The notes below the pieces were generated by a model. It was not told the DNA's origin. It saw only the letters and a list, made by a program, of their open reading frames with translations, and made no database searches. A program made the position numbers and the translations under genes. A stretch of 64,000 nucleotides of DNA, from assembly GCF_001427795.1 (NCBI RefSeq), contig NZ_LMHJ01000001.1:977773-1041772 (forward strand), given 5' to 3'. This DNA comes from Nocardioides sp. Root682 (GTDB lineage Bacteria > Actinomycetota > Actinomycetes > Propionibacteriales > Nocardioidaceae). Shown here piece by piece: positions 46,001 through 54,291 of the stretch; the first letter of the stretch is position 1, and each line of letters begins with the position of its first letter.

Positions 46001-46164
46001 AGCACCGCCTCAGTAGTGAGTGGCGACGTCAGCGTCAACCGGTCTGGAATCGGGTTGCCGACCGTGGTCACGAGGGCGGCAGGCACCCCGAACCCGAAGA
46101 CCACCAAGATGACCGCAGCGCTCAGCCCTCGGACCACGATTCCGGCACGGTGAGCGGCGGTCAT
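43045..46164 (-). CDS. LysM and BTAD-domain membrane protein of the Tad operon
   Basis: 1,039 residues. N-terminal membrane helices (about 8-40 and 55-80), then two LysM motifs (TITVQRGDTLWSIAEQHLG and VVVEPGDTLWGIAKEEYG). A further TM helix lies near 360-376, and a large cytoplasmic region follows. The C-terminal 270 residues have a winged-helix (LTVLGPVELHAVGE, AGRTPNEVAADFG) and a BTAD-like helical domain (LWASEKAIAAAPSEDRPRLDLARAMQ), as in SARP-type regulators. LysM would bind cell wall; the rest may couple pilus assembly to gene regulation. Overlaps the TadG-like gene by ATGA. Confidence 0.85.
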   Translation of the reverse strand: MTAAHRAGIVVRGLSAAVILVVFGFGVPAALVTTVGNPIPDRLTLTSPLTTEAVLGVLACVAWVLWAQFVACLAVEAIAEVRLATGHSADWLARVPGTLGAQQALARTLVQAVIAIGVAASATTAANPWIDQAAAATSASVVLPDTAPRPNPRTEEIPSPKQVASTTITVQRGDTLWSIAEQHLGAGERWREIAEVNRGQQMADGSTFDDSRTVQPGWTLRVPSGGQRQEAAVVVEPGDTLWGIAKEEYGEGADWPRIYRANRSRIDDPHWIYPGQHFEVPGHQVQAPPEVDQGPADLQSEHNPPPDRVPPLEPAPETIAPPDGAVVDEPTAEEPAEVADDSAIQIDGATITRALLCGGGFLAAGMLAVYVGRRRTQSRNRRSGRSAPSVGKALRAEDKALRAVGGAAGERTAFFDAALRELAQLTEDRGGALPDVAAARIGDDGLHLYLACVASDAPAPWSSSDGGLVWSLPLMHVAGATDRMSPYPSMVTLGEDDNGDTLLVDLEAAGVTQIIGEQVATVDLARFIAAELAINPWADAEIVSLVGIGDEVAPLSYGRLFVEPHVDIERLTKVAHQMVDNIESSGRDVLASRVVDWMDAWVPTVTIGSLAGEDLDGIGPATAELLDEMERTSTRTAVVLVTVGTIGLDPRALTLRLDADDRLQTPWGVVTPNRLTAEEATTLAELFDDAENEDNEPIPVAQGPDGEPGEVNEAGALVADLTEDRCGTGDPHSVLPRPDRAYVEAAATTIEDLAALAPAVSPDDSARIIASDPNLDDDLDEWGDPDSSRPKLTVLGPVELHAVGEKSAEVDSRPAYFAELAAYLTAHPAGRTPNEVAADFGIQNNTLHTRLGQLRKWLGKRPDIDEWYLPNAVRVRGQQVYRIHGVLVDADLFRRLRSRAEARGPSGIDDLKQALELVVGMPYDQPRKRGYGWLSDTPFDHYLTAAVVDVAHIVATHALTEGQPKIALWASEKAIAAAPSEDRPRLDLARAMQMMGDDAEAERYLRHEVFNRTDDDRPPLEPSARTKQVGDRIEQHDDL

Positions 46165-46571
46165 GGAGCGTCCTCCTCAGTGATCCCGCGCGCGGACTCG
46201 GTCACTTCGATCGGGAACGAGGCGATGCCGATGACGGCGAGGATCCGGGTCTCCGACCTCCCGGTGACGGTCACTGTGACCGTGTCACCAGCGACGCGGA
46301 CGGAGCCAGTCATCTCGGCATCGTGGAGATAGCTCTTCGCGCGCGTCTTCGCCGCACCCACGTCGATACCGTCCTCGCCGTTGCGCACGCTCGCCGAGGA
46401 GAGTGCGTCGGCCCCGACTCGTGCGGCCTGCGCGGCGGCTCGCGATGCCGCCACGCGGTCGTTGATGGCATTGCCGCCGTCGACAACCAAACCGAGCAAC
46501 ACAGTGAAGGCGCCAGAGATCACCAGGATCGCCCAGATCGAGGCGCTCCCTCGCTCGTCGAGGGCCTTCAT
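46161..46571 (-). CDS. TadE/TadG-like pseudopilin
   Basis: 136 residues; ATG 46571 overlaps the previous stop (ATGA). It begins MKALDERGSASIWAILV with the short basic leader followed by a hydrophobic N-terminal helix typical of TadE/TadG minor pilins, then a small beta-rich domain. Confidence 0.8.
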   Translation of the reverse strand: MKALDERGSASIWAILVISGAFTVLLGLVVDGGNAINDRVAASRAAAQAARVGADALSSASVRNGEDGIDVGAAKTRAKSYLHDAEMTGSVRVAGDTVTVTVTGRSETRILAVIGIASFPIEVTESARGITEEDAP

Positions 46572-46978
46572 CGGATATCCCGATGTAGTTCCAGCGGGGC
46601 AACGGCCGAGAAGACGAAGGTCTTCGTTCCAGGCAGGCCGATGCCGGATAGATCGGACAGGTCCGCGTGACACGTGACGGTTACACGAACATTGCCGCCC
46701 GGACTGAAGTCGCCGGCGTCGATGTCGACCTTGAGCGTCGAGCAGGCGAGGCCCCGGTCCGCCATCGAATCCTGGGCGGCCTGGGTACCCGCTTGCACGG
46801 CTGCCTCTTGGTTGGTCGTCAGCGAGGCTGCTCGCGCTGCGGCGTACGCAGCATGGTTGGCCTGGCCACGCGCGTCCACGTACCTGCCGCCGGCGACGAT
46901 CACGATGATCGCTGCGACCAGTGCGGGCGTCAGGATGACCGCTTCGATTGCCATCGCGCCACGTTCATCACGTCTCAT
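46568..46978 (-). CDS. TadE-like minor pilin
   Basis: 136 residues. Begins MRRDERGAMAIEAVIL with the conserved Glu in the hydrophobic helix as in type IV pilins, and has two Cys (about residues 79 and 102) that may form a disulfide. Coupled by ATGA on both sides. Confidence 0.82.
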   Translation of the reverse strand: MRRDERGAMAIEAVILTPALVAAIIVIVAGGRYVDARGQANHAAYAAARAASLTTNQEAAVQAGTQAAQDSMADRGLACSTLKVDIDAGDFSPGGNVRVTVTCHADLSDLSGIGLPGTKTFVFSAVAPLELHRDIR

Positions 46979-47373
46979 CGAGCCTCCACGAAATGCTCGA
47001 CGGGACCTTCGAGGCGAACCGTGACGTGCACGGTCACGAAGGGCAAGAACTGTTCGACGTCGCCCGTAACGGTCGCTGTGGCGGTCTCCCCGTTACGCGT
47101 GACGGCGACTGAGGTGTTCGACAGGTTGCCTAGTTCACCGAGTGTCTTGATGGCAGCCTCCTCGCCGGAGATTGCGGTGCCGTCGTACGCCGAGGCTGCT
47201 GCGAGGGCATCCTCAGCGGCCGCCTCGGCGACACGATGCGCGTGCGCCTTCACTGCGTACTGCAACATCAAGAGGAAGACGAGCATGAGCGCGCTGATGA
47301 CGAGGAGGAACTCGATGGAGAGTGCCCCTCGCTCGTCCCGACCCCGGCGTGCTCCGCGCGCCACATCACTCAC
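46975..47373 (-). CDS. TadE-like minor pilin
   Basis: 132 residues; GTG 47373 begins 1 bp after the Flp stop. After a basic leader the segment DERGALSIEFLLVISALM is the pilin-like helix; the rest is a small soluble domain. Third of three pilin-like genes in a row. Confidence 0.82.
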   Translation of the reverse strand: MSDVARGARRGRDERGALSIEFLLVISALMLVFLLMLQYAVKAHAHRVAEAAAEDALAAASAYDGTAISGEEAAIKTLGELGNLSNTSVAVTRNGETATATVTGDVEQFLPFVTVHVTVRLEGPVEHFVEAR

Positions 47374-47374
47374 C

Positions 47375-47563
47375 TCAGGGCTCCGCCAATTTGTTGGTCT
47401 GGCCCTTCACGTACGACGTGATGGCGGCGACCGCGATGCCCGCGATGGTGATGACGCCCAGCGCGATGAGTAGCCACTCGACGGCGGTGAATCCGCGGTC
47501 GCCGCGGGGGTGCTCTGACAATCTGGCCCGCAACCAGACCACCAGGATGCTGATCTCCGCCAT
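47375..47563 (-). CDS. Flp-like major pilin
   Basis: 62 residues from ATG 47563, which follows CAGGAG. Leader RGDRGFTAVEWLLIALG contains the Gly-Phe/Thr-Ala-Val-Glu-Trp pattern of Flp pilins, with cleavage expected after Gly. Size fits a Flp/Tad pilin. Confidence 0.85.
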   Translation of the reverse strand: MAEISILVVWLRARLSEHPRGDRGFTAVEWLLIALGVITIAGIAVAAITSYVKGQTNKLAEP

Positions 47564-47592
47564 GACTTTCTCCTGAGGGTGAGTGGGATCGA

Positions 47593-48495
47593 TCAACCGG
47601 CGAAGAGCCGGGCGACCGAGGGATACAGCTCGTAGGTGAGGAACACGAAGACCATGACGATGAGGGCGAACCGCATCGATTCGGTGGCTCGGGCGGCCAT
47701 GGCCTCGGCGTCGGCAATGCGCTCTGCCCGGAGGGTCCTAGCGCGGGCGACGAGGGTCGCACGCACCTTGGCGCCGTCGTCGTTGGCCAGCGTCAGCGCT
47801 GCGTCGAGATCGGTCAGCTCCCTGATTCCGAATCGGTCGCCGAGCTGTCCGAGTGCATGCCAGGCGGTCGTACCGGAGAAGCGGGCGCCGTCGATCGAGT
47901 CCTGGATGTGTGTGAAGGCCCAACCGGTGCCGATGGCAGCGGACGCGGGCAGTGCCTCGGCATGGCCACGCCCAGCCTGCATGGACATCGCCACGAGGTC
48001 GAGATAGATCGACAGCGTCCGCCGGAACTCGGCCCGTCGGCGCCGCGCGTTCTCCGTCAACTCCTGTCGGGTGACGACGAGCATCGCGCCGGCGAGCACG
48101 GCACCCGCGGCAGGGCCGAACGCAACCGGAACATCCAGCCCGATGGTGAAGAAGAAGCCGAGGATCACCAGCGGGCCGAAGAAGCCGATCAGCGCCAGAA
48201 CGGTCGTCTTGCCGATGTGCTGCTCCATCGTCGTTCCCGTGACTGCGAGGTCACGAGTGAGCGCCTTGAGGTTGCCCACCCGGCGCAGCACCTGGTCGGC
48301 GGCCCAGCTCTGGAGCTTGCCTCCAATCGTGGTTGCTCTCGGCCCTCCGATGCGCTGGATCCTGGTTGCTCGGACCCGGGAAGCGTCCCAGCGGTGTACG
48401 GCGCTCGCAAGGTCGGCGCGTGGTGGGACCGCGAGCCGATACGCATGGAGTACTGCAACGGAGAGAAGGCCAACGGCGATCATGAACGGGATCAC
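47593..48495 (-). CDS. tadC: TadC-type pilus assembly membrane protein
   Basis: 300 residues; GTG 48495 overlaps the TadB stop. N-terminal helix, a T2SF-type helical domain in the middle (LSIYLDLVAMSMQAGRGHAEA), and two further membrane helices, with a last one at about 270-293. Partner of TadB in the inner-membrane platform. Confidence 0.87.
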   Translation of the reverse strand: MIPFMIAVGLLSVAVLHAYRLAVPPRADLASAVHRWDASRVRATRIQRIGGPRATTIGGKLQSWAADQVLRRVGNLKALTRDLAVTGTTMEQHIGKTTVLALIGFFGPLVILGFFFTIGLDVPVAFGPAAGAVLAGAMLVVTRQELTENARRRRAEFRRTLSIYLDLVAMSMQAGRGHAEALPASAAIGTGWAFTHIQDSIDGARFSGTTAWHALGQLGDRFGIRELTDLDAALTLANDDGAKVRATLVARARTLRAERIADAEAMAARATESMRFALIVMVFVFLTYELYPSVARLFAG

Positions 48496-49382
48496 GACGG
48501 AACTCCGATCCGGGTGACCTGCGGCTTGTAGGAGGCGACGTCCGTGACGTCCTCTGGAGAGGTCAAGAATCTGGCCTCCGGCGCGCTGTCCGAGAGCGAC
48601 TTCATGCGGATGAACGAACCGAGGAAGGCGCCGACCAGGACTGCAAGCACCACCTGCCCCAATCGGCTCGAGTAGGGCTCAACCCAGCCACGCGCGAACA
48701 CTGCTTGGAGTACGACGAAGCCCACCACTGCGAGCGCGATCCGTTGGGCCTGACGGCGCAACGCCCGGCGTTCAAACTCGACCTTGCGGCGCATCTCCAG
48801 TTCGGTCCGTGACGACGCGGCGAGGGATGTGAGGATTCGTTCCAGCCCACCGGCGCGCTGACGGGCGTTGAGCGACAGCGCCGCAACCACCATGTCGGAC
48901 GCGGGGTCATCGACGTCATCAGCGAAACGGGCCAACGCCTCGGGCAGTGGTACTCGTCCGTCGAGTCGCGCGGCGAGTTCCCGAACCGGTGCGCGAAGTA
49001 GCCGATGGGCGGCGGGAACGGTGGCCGGGATGGCCTGTTCGAGGCCGGCAGCGGCGCTTGCTGTGTCGCGGAGGGATTCGGTCCACGAGGCCAGTGCCTC
49101 GATTTTCTCCAGTTGCCGTCGACCCGCGGCGCCGCCACCGAAGAGCCGAGGCGACAGGGCCACGATCGCTGTTGCGGCGATCCCCGCCAGCGGCCACCGA
49201 GTCACCACTATGACCATCAAGCCGACGGCGCCGGCGATCCCCGCTTGGCGGGTGCGACCTTGGGCGACCTTGCGTGACACCTCAATCGTCGGCAGCGCGC
49301 TGCGGCCGCGCAGGAGTCGGACGATTGCCACCACCCCGAGAGCCGCTGCAGCCGTCGCGGCGAGAAACCCGAGCAGGACCAT
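48492..49382 (-). CDS. tadB: TadB-type pilus assembly membrane protein
   Basis: 296 residues; ATG 49382 overlaps the TadA stop by ATGA. T2SF domain visible (SWTESLRDTASAAAGLEQAI; FADDVDDPASDMVVAALSL) between N- and C-terminal membrane helices. Forms the platform with TadC. Confidence 0.87.
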   Translation of the reverse strand: MVLLGFLAATAAAALGVVAIVRLLRGRSALPTIEVSRKVAQGRTRQAGIAGAVGLMVIVVTRWPLAGIAATAIVALSPRLFGGGAAGRRQLEKIEALASWTESLRDTASAAAGLEQAIPATVPAAHRLLRAPVRELAARLDGRVPLPEALARFADDVDDPASDMVVAALSLNARQRAGGLERILTSLAASSRTELEMRRKVEFERRALRRQAQRIALAVVGFVVLQAVFARGWVEPYSSRLGQVVLAVLVGAFLGSFIRMKSLSDSAPEARFLTSPEDVTDVASYKPQVTRIGVPS

Positions 49383-50695
49383 CAGGACCACCCTCCCGAA
49401 GCCGGTCGCCACCCAGCCGCGATCAGGTCGGACTGGGCCCGGACCTGGACTCCGTGTCTACGCACGACATTGCCGAGCGGGTCGGGTCCCCACAGTTCGT
49501 TGGTCTGAAGTTGTCCGTCCTCACTGATCCCGGCGATCTCCCGGACCGATTCCACCACTCGTTGCTGACCGGCCTCACCGCGGATCCGCCGGATGAAGAC
49601 GACGAAATCCAGTGCGGTCGCGACGAGCCGGACCGTCGCGTCCCACGGCAGGCGCTCAGGCGCCTGGATGGCGTAGGTGGCGATCTTGTGGACGACATCC
49701 GAAGACGCATTGGCGTGAATCGTAGAGAGCGAGCCGTCGTTGCCCTGCGTCATCGCGTTGAGCATTGTGACGACCTCGTCGCCGAGGACCTCTCCGACGA
49801 CCACCCGCGACGGGTTCATCCGCAACGTGTCGCGGACGAGTTCTGCCATGGAGACTGCGCCCGCGCCCTCGGTGTTGGCGAGTCGCTCCTCGAACGCGAC
49901 TGCATTGGGATGGTGTTCGACGTCCTCGTCGAGTCCGAGTTCGAGCGAACGCTCAACCGTGAGGATGCGTTCATCCGGCCCGATCTCCGAGGCCAGCGCC
50001 CGGAGCAGCGTGGTCTTTCCCGCGCTCGTGGCCCCCGCGACGATCACGTTCTTTCGTGCGTGCACGAGAGCCGCAAGGAAGTCTGCCAACTTCTGGTCAA
50101 GCGTCTCCAACGCAACGAGGTCCTTGAGCGTGACGCGCCGATACCGGTGCCGCCGGATCGACACGACCGGCTGTCGGGTTACCGACTGGACGGCGTACAA
50201 CCGCGACCCGTCCGGCAGGCGAAGGTTCACTCGCACGTTGGCGACGTCGAATGCCCGAGCCGACAAGCCCACGTGGGCGGCCAAGGTCTGGATCGTCTCG
50301 ACCAGTTCCTCGTCTGAGCCAGCGACCGGCCGAGCCTTGGCAGTCGAGCCATCGGCGTATTCGACGTACACATGCCGGAACCCGTTGATGTCGATGTTCT
50401 CAACGGCGTCATCGTCGAGGAGCGCCTGGAGGCTTCCAGCCCCGAACAGCCTGGCCTCAAGTGCTTCGACGAGGTCTTGTCGCTCCTCCCACGTGTAGCC
50501 GTCACCACCGGACTCCGCCAGCCCGGCCTCATGGTCGCCAACGACCCTCTGGACGAGCGCTTTGCCATGCTGGACCGCATCAGCGCCGCTCAGTACAGGC
50601 AGGTTCGCTGCCCGGCGACGAGTGATCTCCTCCTGCCGGTGCCGCCCCAGGTCCGCCTGGAGACGTTTGATGAGGACATAATCGAGGTCGGTCAT
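49382..50695 (-). CDS. tadA: TadA/CpaF-type secretion ATPase
   Basis: 437 residues. Walker A VAGATSAGKTTLLRA, Asp box near ILTVERSLELGLDE, Walker B around RMNPSRVVVGEVLGDEVV and a His box TQGNDGSLSTIHA. This is the GspE/TadA family motif set. Energises pilus assembly. Coupled to the TadZ-like gene by ATGA. Confidence 0.92.
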   Translation of the reverse strand: MTDLDYVLIKRLQADLGRHRQEEITRRRAANLPVLSGADAVQHGKALVQRVVGDHEAGLAESGGDGYTWEERQDLVEALEARLFGAGSLQALLDDDAVENIDINGFRHVYVEYADGSTAKARPVAGSDEELVETIQTLAAHVGLSARAFDVANVRVNLRLPDGSRLYAVQSVTRQPVVSIRRHRYRRVTLKDLVALETLDQKLADFLAALVHARKNVIVAGATSAGKTTLLRALASEIGPDERILTVERSLELGLDEDVEHHPNAVAFEERLANTEGAGAVSMAELVRDTLRMNPSRVVVGEVLGDEVVTMLNAMTQGNDGSLSTIHANASSDVVHKIATYAIQAPERLPWDATVRLVATALDFVVFIRRIRGEAGQQRVVESVREIAGISEDGQLQTNELWGPDPLGNVVRRHGVQVRAQSDLIAAGWRPASGGWS

Positions 50696-51501
50696 TGCTG
50701 ACCTCCCGCCGTGAGCGCCGAGTCCGTAGCTGGGGCCAGGCCGACAAGAGATCCGATGATTTCGTTCACTTGACGTGCGGTCCTCATCAGGTCAGTCCGC
50801 GACAGCCGCCCGGCGGGCTCGTCCCCGGACTGTAGGCGCCGTACGGCAGACGCATCGTGGGCCAGGAACCCGCATCCAACGACGAACGGCTTGGCGGGAG
50901 TGTCCTCGATGATGCGGCGAAGGTCTGCCACGTCGGCGGAACCATGTCGGCTCGTGGTGACCAGGACCGGGAGCAGTCGTGGGGCGGCGCCCCGCAGTTG
51001 GGCGAGGTCCAGCGCGAGCCGTGCCAACCGATCGCGCAGTCGGACCACGGAGGTCAAGTCCGGCCGAGCAACAGCGATGACGAGGTCCGCGCGTGCTGCG
51101 AGCGACAGCATCGGCGAAGCCGAGTGAAGATGTCCGACGTCGAGGAAGACGTCCGACTGGCACTGCCTGAGCGCCTCAGCGAGCGGTGTCCAGTCACCAA
51201 CGTTGACCATCTGCTCGGCGTACATCGCACCGGGAATGACCCCCGTCGTCGCGTTGAAAGCGTGGACATACGCACGAACGGAGTAGTCATCCCGCTTCGC
51301 GCGCGCAGCTGTGACGACCGAAAGCACGGTCGGGCCCTCGGGCAGCGCCGACCCGTCGGAGCGCAACCGGATCGCCAAATCGCCGCCGGCGGGGTCAGCC
51401 TCGACAGCGATGGCAGGTCCGACCCAAGCCGAGGCGAGCGCCAGCGTGGCCGTGGTGACTCCGGGTGATCCCTTGTCTCCTCCGATTGCCACGAGCATCA
51501 C
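50692..51501 (-). CDS. TadZ/CpaE-like MinD-family protein
   Basis: 269 residues starting GTG 51501 or ATG 51498. Deviant P-loop GGDKGSPGVTTATLALA, then AVEADPAGGDLAIRL and DVFLDVGHL. Such proteins localise the Tad machine. Located directly before TadA, as in most Tad loci. Confidence 0.85.
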   Translation of the reverse strand: MMLVAIGGDKGSPGVTTATLALASAWVGPAIAVEADPAGGDLAIRLRSDGSALPEGPTVLSVVTAARAKRDDYSVRAYVHAFNATTGVIPGAMYAEQMVNVGDWTPLAEALRQCQSDVFLDVGHLHSASPMLSLAARADLVIAVARPDLTSVVRLRDRLARLALDLAQLRGAAPRLLPVLVTTSRHGSADVADLRRIIEDTPAKPFVVGCGFLAHDASAVRRLQSGDEPAGRLSRTDLMRTARQVNEIIGSLVGLAPATDSALTAGGQQ

Positions 51502-52190
51502 TCGTCGCCCCCGATCGGGGCCTGCACCAAAGCCACTCTCCCGGCTGCGACATAGGCAGTGAGTCGCTCCGCAACCGGCTCGGGCACGAGTAGCGTCAGG
51601 CGGATACCCGCGCCCTCCACCTCCGATGCTGACGCGACTGTCGCCGCTGGCGCCAGGACCGTCGGATCGTCCAGTTGCTCTGGCGTACTCGGATCACCCG
51701 CCGGAGGTACGGCGAGCGCAACGACGACATCGCCAGGCACCAGACCGGCCGGCGCCCGCGTGGCATCCAGTTGAAGCCCGACCACGCGCTCACCAGGACC
51801 TGGGAGCGGGTTGGTTGTGACCATGTCGGGCGTGAGGATCTGGCCGTCGACCAGACCGACCGCAGCCGTGGCCCCAATGACGGTGTCGCTGTCAGCCGAC
51901 AGGATGGCGCCCTTCACACCAGCGACCTCCACGACCTCGAGATCATCGGCCGTGATCACGGCTCCGGCTGGCACGTCGTCGGCGATCGCGATCACTGCCT
52001 GACGCTCGCTCCGCTGCTGCCAGAACCAGCCCGCAAGCAATACAGCCATGACGACGAACAGCACTGCGCCCGCCCACTGGCCGTAGCGTCGCGGTACGCG
52101 AGGGAGTTCGTGGCCGAGCGTTCCCGGACGCGGTGATCCGGTCTGGCGCTGCGTAGGTGTGTTTGCCCACGATGTCGTGTCCGTACTCAC
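51498..52190 (-). CDS. SAF-domain (RcpB/CpaB-like) protein
   Basis: 230 residues; GTG 52190 overlaps the upstream stop, which excludes the much longer open frame. One TM segment at about 38-58 (AGAVLFVVMAVLLAGWFW), then a SAF domain (IADDVPAGAVITADDLEVV; VDGQILTPDMVT) as in CpaB. Likely periplasm-side pilus assembly factor. Confidence 0.8.
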   Translation of the reverse strand: MSTDTTSWANTPTQRQTGSPRPGTLGHELPRVPRRYGQWAGAVLFVVMAVLLAGWFWQQRSERQAVIAIADDVPAGAVITADDLEVVEVAGVKGAILSADSDTVIGATAAVGLVDGQILTPDMVTTNPLPGPGERVVGLQLDATRAPAGLVPGDVVVALAVPPAGDPSTPEQLDDPTVLAPAATVASASEVEGAGIRLTLLVPEPVAERLTAYVAAGRVALVQAPIGGDE

Positions 52191-53137
52191 GGGACCACCA
52201 CCACCGTCTGACGTTGAAGGACCCTGATGGCACCGGTGCCGGCCGGAGCGTCGACCAGACCGAGATCTCCGTTGGCGTCTGCGCAGGATCCGCTGCAGGT
52301 CCAAGCGACCTGATAGCGAATGGTCGCGCTGATCGGGAATCGCTCCGTGGGCTCGTCGGCCGAGGTCTTCTTGAAGGTCACACTGCAGTCGGTGGTCGCG
52401 GCGTCGGTCATGCCTTGGCTCCACTGCTTGCCGGGGCCGTGGCATGTCGTCGAGATCGGACCGAGCTCCCAGAATACGTGGCTTGGAGTGGCGGTCACCG
52501 TCACGGTGGTTGCCCCTGCTGTGACGGACTTGCGCAAGGTTGCCCACTGTCCCCGTGGAATCCACAGCCAGTTCTCGACGCCGACATAGCTCGCGGCGGG
52601 CGGGTTGGGTGCCGTGCGCACGCTCGCTTGAGCGAGGTGCAGCTCGCCGAGCGCGACGGTGGCGAGCTCCTCTGGAGTCGGGGGCCCCGGCTCTTGGCCG
52701 GGCGCCGTCCAGATCGTCTCGACGCGACAGGTGCCGTCGACGCCAGCTGTCTCGCAGATCGTGCACAGCCACAGCGATCCGTCCGTGTGGCCCTGCCAGT
52801 CGGGGCTGTCCGGCGGCGCATCGTACGGTGCCGCGTAACACTGATGGCCCGACCACCAGTAGCCGTCTTTGGTCTGGCACGGCACCTTGGTGCCGTCGGT
52901 CTTGTAGCAACCAGACGGTTGGCCGACCTGCCCACCGTCGCCCCCGTCTCCGGGCTCCCCTCCCCCGCCCGGATCTCCCGGCTCGGTGACAACGACGCAG
53001 ATCACTCCCGATCCAACGCTGACCGGGTTGGTCCCGGGCGGGCATTCGACCTTGCCATCGGCGTGGGCGCTGGGCATTGCAAACACCGCGGGCAGGGCCA
53101 TTGCCAAGACCAGAATTCGGAGCGCACGAATCAGCAT
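52187..53137 (-). CDS. Secreted Cys-rich protein of the Tad operon
   Basis: 316 residues with a signal peptide (MLIRALRILVLAMALPAVFA, cleavage near SAHA). Several Cys (about 12) and Gly/Asp-rich stretch; the C-terminal half is beta-rich. No family recognised. ATG 53137 lies just upstream of the preceding gene's stop. Confidence 0.65.
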   Translation of the reverse strand: MLIRALRILVLAMALPAVFAMPSAHADGKVECPPGTNPVSVGSGVICVVVTEPGDPGGGGEPGDGGDGGQVGQPSGCYKTDGTKVPCQTKDGYWWSGHQCYAAPYDAPPDSPDWQGHTDGSLWLCTICETAGVDGTCRVETIWTAPGQEPGPPTPEELATVALGELHLAQASVRTAPNPPAASYVGVENWLWIPRGQWATLRKSVTAGATTVTVTATPSHVFWELGPISTTCHGPGKQWSQGMTDAATTDCSVTFKKTSADEPTERFPISATIRYQVAWTCSGSCADANGDLGLVDAPAGTGAIRVLQRQTVVVVP

Positions 53138-53715
53138 GTCTGCCCTTGTTCCGCGATGCCCGAGCGCCATCGGTCTTCCTCGGGTCGCTTCTCCAAGCGG
53201 ATTGTGTAGACGTGCGGCTCATCGAACTGCGGCTGATCGACCGTCTTGCCGTTCTGTTTGATGACCCGGCCCGATTCGTCGAGACAGCGCCGTACGACGA
53301 TCACGTCGCCCAGGTCGGCGCCCAACTTGATCGACCGAGGCTTCGTCCAGACCGTTCGTGTTGTCCCGCCGACGGTGATGCCGTTGTTGGCGACCTGCGC
53401 GAGGTTGCCCCACGCGATGGACCAATCGACGGCGTAGCGTTGGAAGAACCGCTTCGCCTCGACGGTGGTCTCGCCAGCTGCGTAGAACGCATCGCTCCGC
53501 TTGATGAACGCGTCGTATTCGACCACCGCTGTCTCATACGCCGCGCGCTCCACGTCGCTGTATCCAGCGAGCTCAGGTGGAACCGACGACGGCGTTGTAG
53601 GCGCCGACGTGCTCGGAGAGCCGCTCGGCGAGGGTCCTGTCGAGGCGCTGTCCTCGCCGCAGGAGGCGCACGCCAACACCAGGAAGGTCGCGAGAACCAG
53701 CCGCAGTCGCAACAT
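53131..53715 (-). CDS. Putative lipoprotein heading the Tad operon
   Basis: 194 residues; ATG 53715 follows GGAGGATC. N-terminal LVLATFLVLACASC contains a lipobox (VLAC), then a Ser/Thr/Pro-rich linker and a soluble helical domain with SDVERAAYETAVVEYDAF, as in small actinobacterial lipoproteins. First gene of the operon. Confidence 0.7.
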   Translation of the reverse strand: MLRLRLVLATFLVLACASCGEDSASTGPSPSGSPSTSAPTTPSSVPPELAGYSDVERAAYETAVVEYDAFIKRSDAFYAAGETTVEAKRFFQRYAVDWSIAWGNLAQVANNGITVGGTTRTVWTKPRSIKLGADLGDVIVVRRCLDESGRVIKQNGKTVDQPQFDEPHVYTIRLEKRPEEDRWRSGIAEQGQTC

Positions 53716-53945
53716 TCCAGGATCCTCCGAGTCGGCCCGTGGCGATGTTGAGCAGCCCACGCTACGCCTCGTTCGGCCGTCCGACCATGCCTGCATTCGG
53801 CTGCCCCTCCTTCCACGTCGCGTTCCGTCTGGCTTCCTGGTCGCGCACCTTCAAGCACTCGAAGGTGCGCGAATGGACACGACAGCCAGCGTTGACCGCC
53901 ATCGCCGCTGCGCCACGCGGCGCCGGCGTTCCTGTGGAGAAAGGG

Positions 53946-54170
53946 TTACGAAGCGCGGGCTGTGGACCGCCTCGCGGGAGGCAGATGCAGGTTCGGCCGA
54001 CTGTCGTCGAGCTCAGCCACGAACCGCTCGAGGTCGTCGCTCGGCACCCGGCGCGACCGACCCACCTTGACGGACCGGAGCTCTCCGGTCGACATCAGTT
54101 CGTAGACCTTGGTCTGGCCGATAGCAAGCCGCGCCATCACCTCGGGGATCTTCAGCAGCACGGTCTCCAT
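53946..54170 (-). CDS. Excisionase/AlpA-like HTH protein
   Basis: 74 residues from ATG 54170, which follows AGGAG. MARLAIGQTKVYELMSTGEL and VKVGRSRRVPSDDLERFVAE form the helix-turn-helix and wing of the HTH_17/excisionase family. It could be an excision factor or local repressor; the integrase is not in the window. Confidence 0.82.
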   Translation of the reverse strand: METVLLKIPEVMARLAIGQTKVYELMSTGELRSVKVGRSRRVPSDDLERFVAELDDSRPNLHLPPARRSTARAS

Positions 54171-54291
54171 CTCCACTCCTCGGATTCGGGACCTTCTCAA
54201 GCGCCGACACCGCACCGAGTGGACACAAATCAGGCTCCGTCGACGGCCGATGGAGATCGAAGAAGCCAGCGAAGAAACCGCACCGTGGCGA

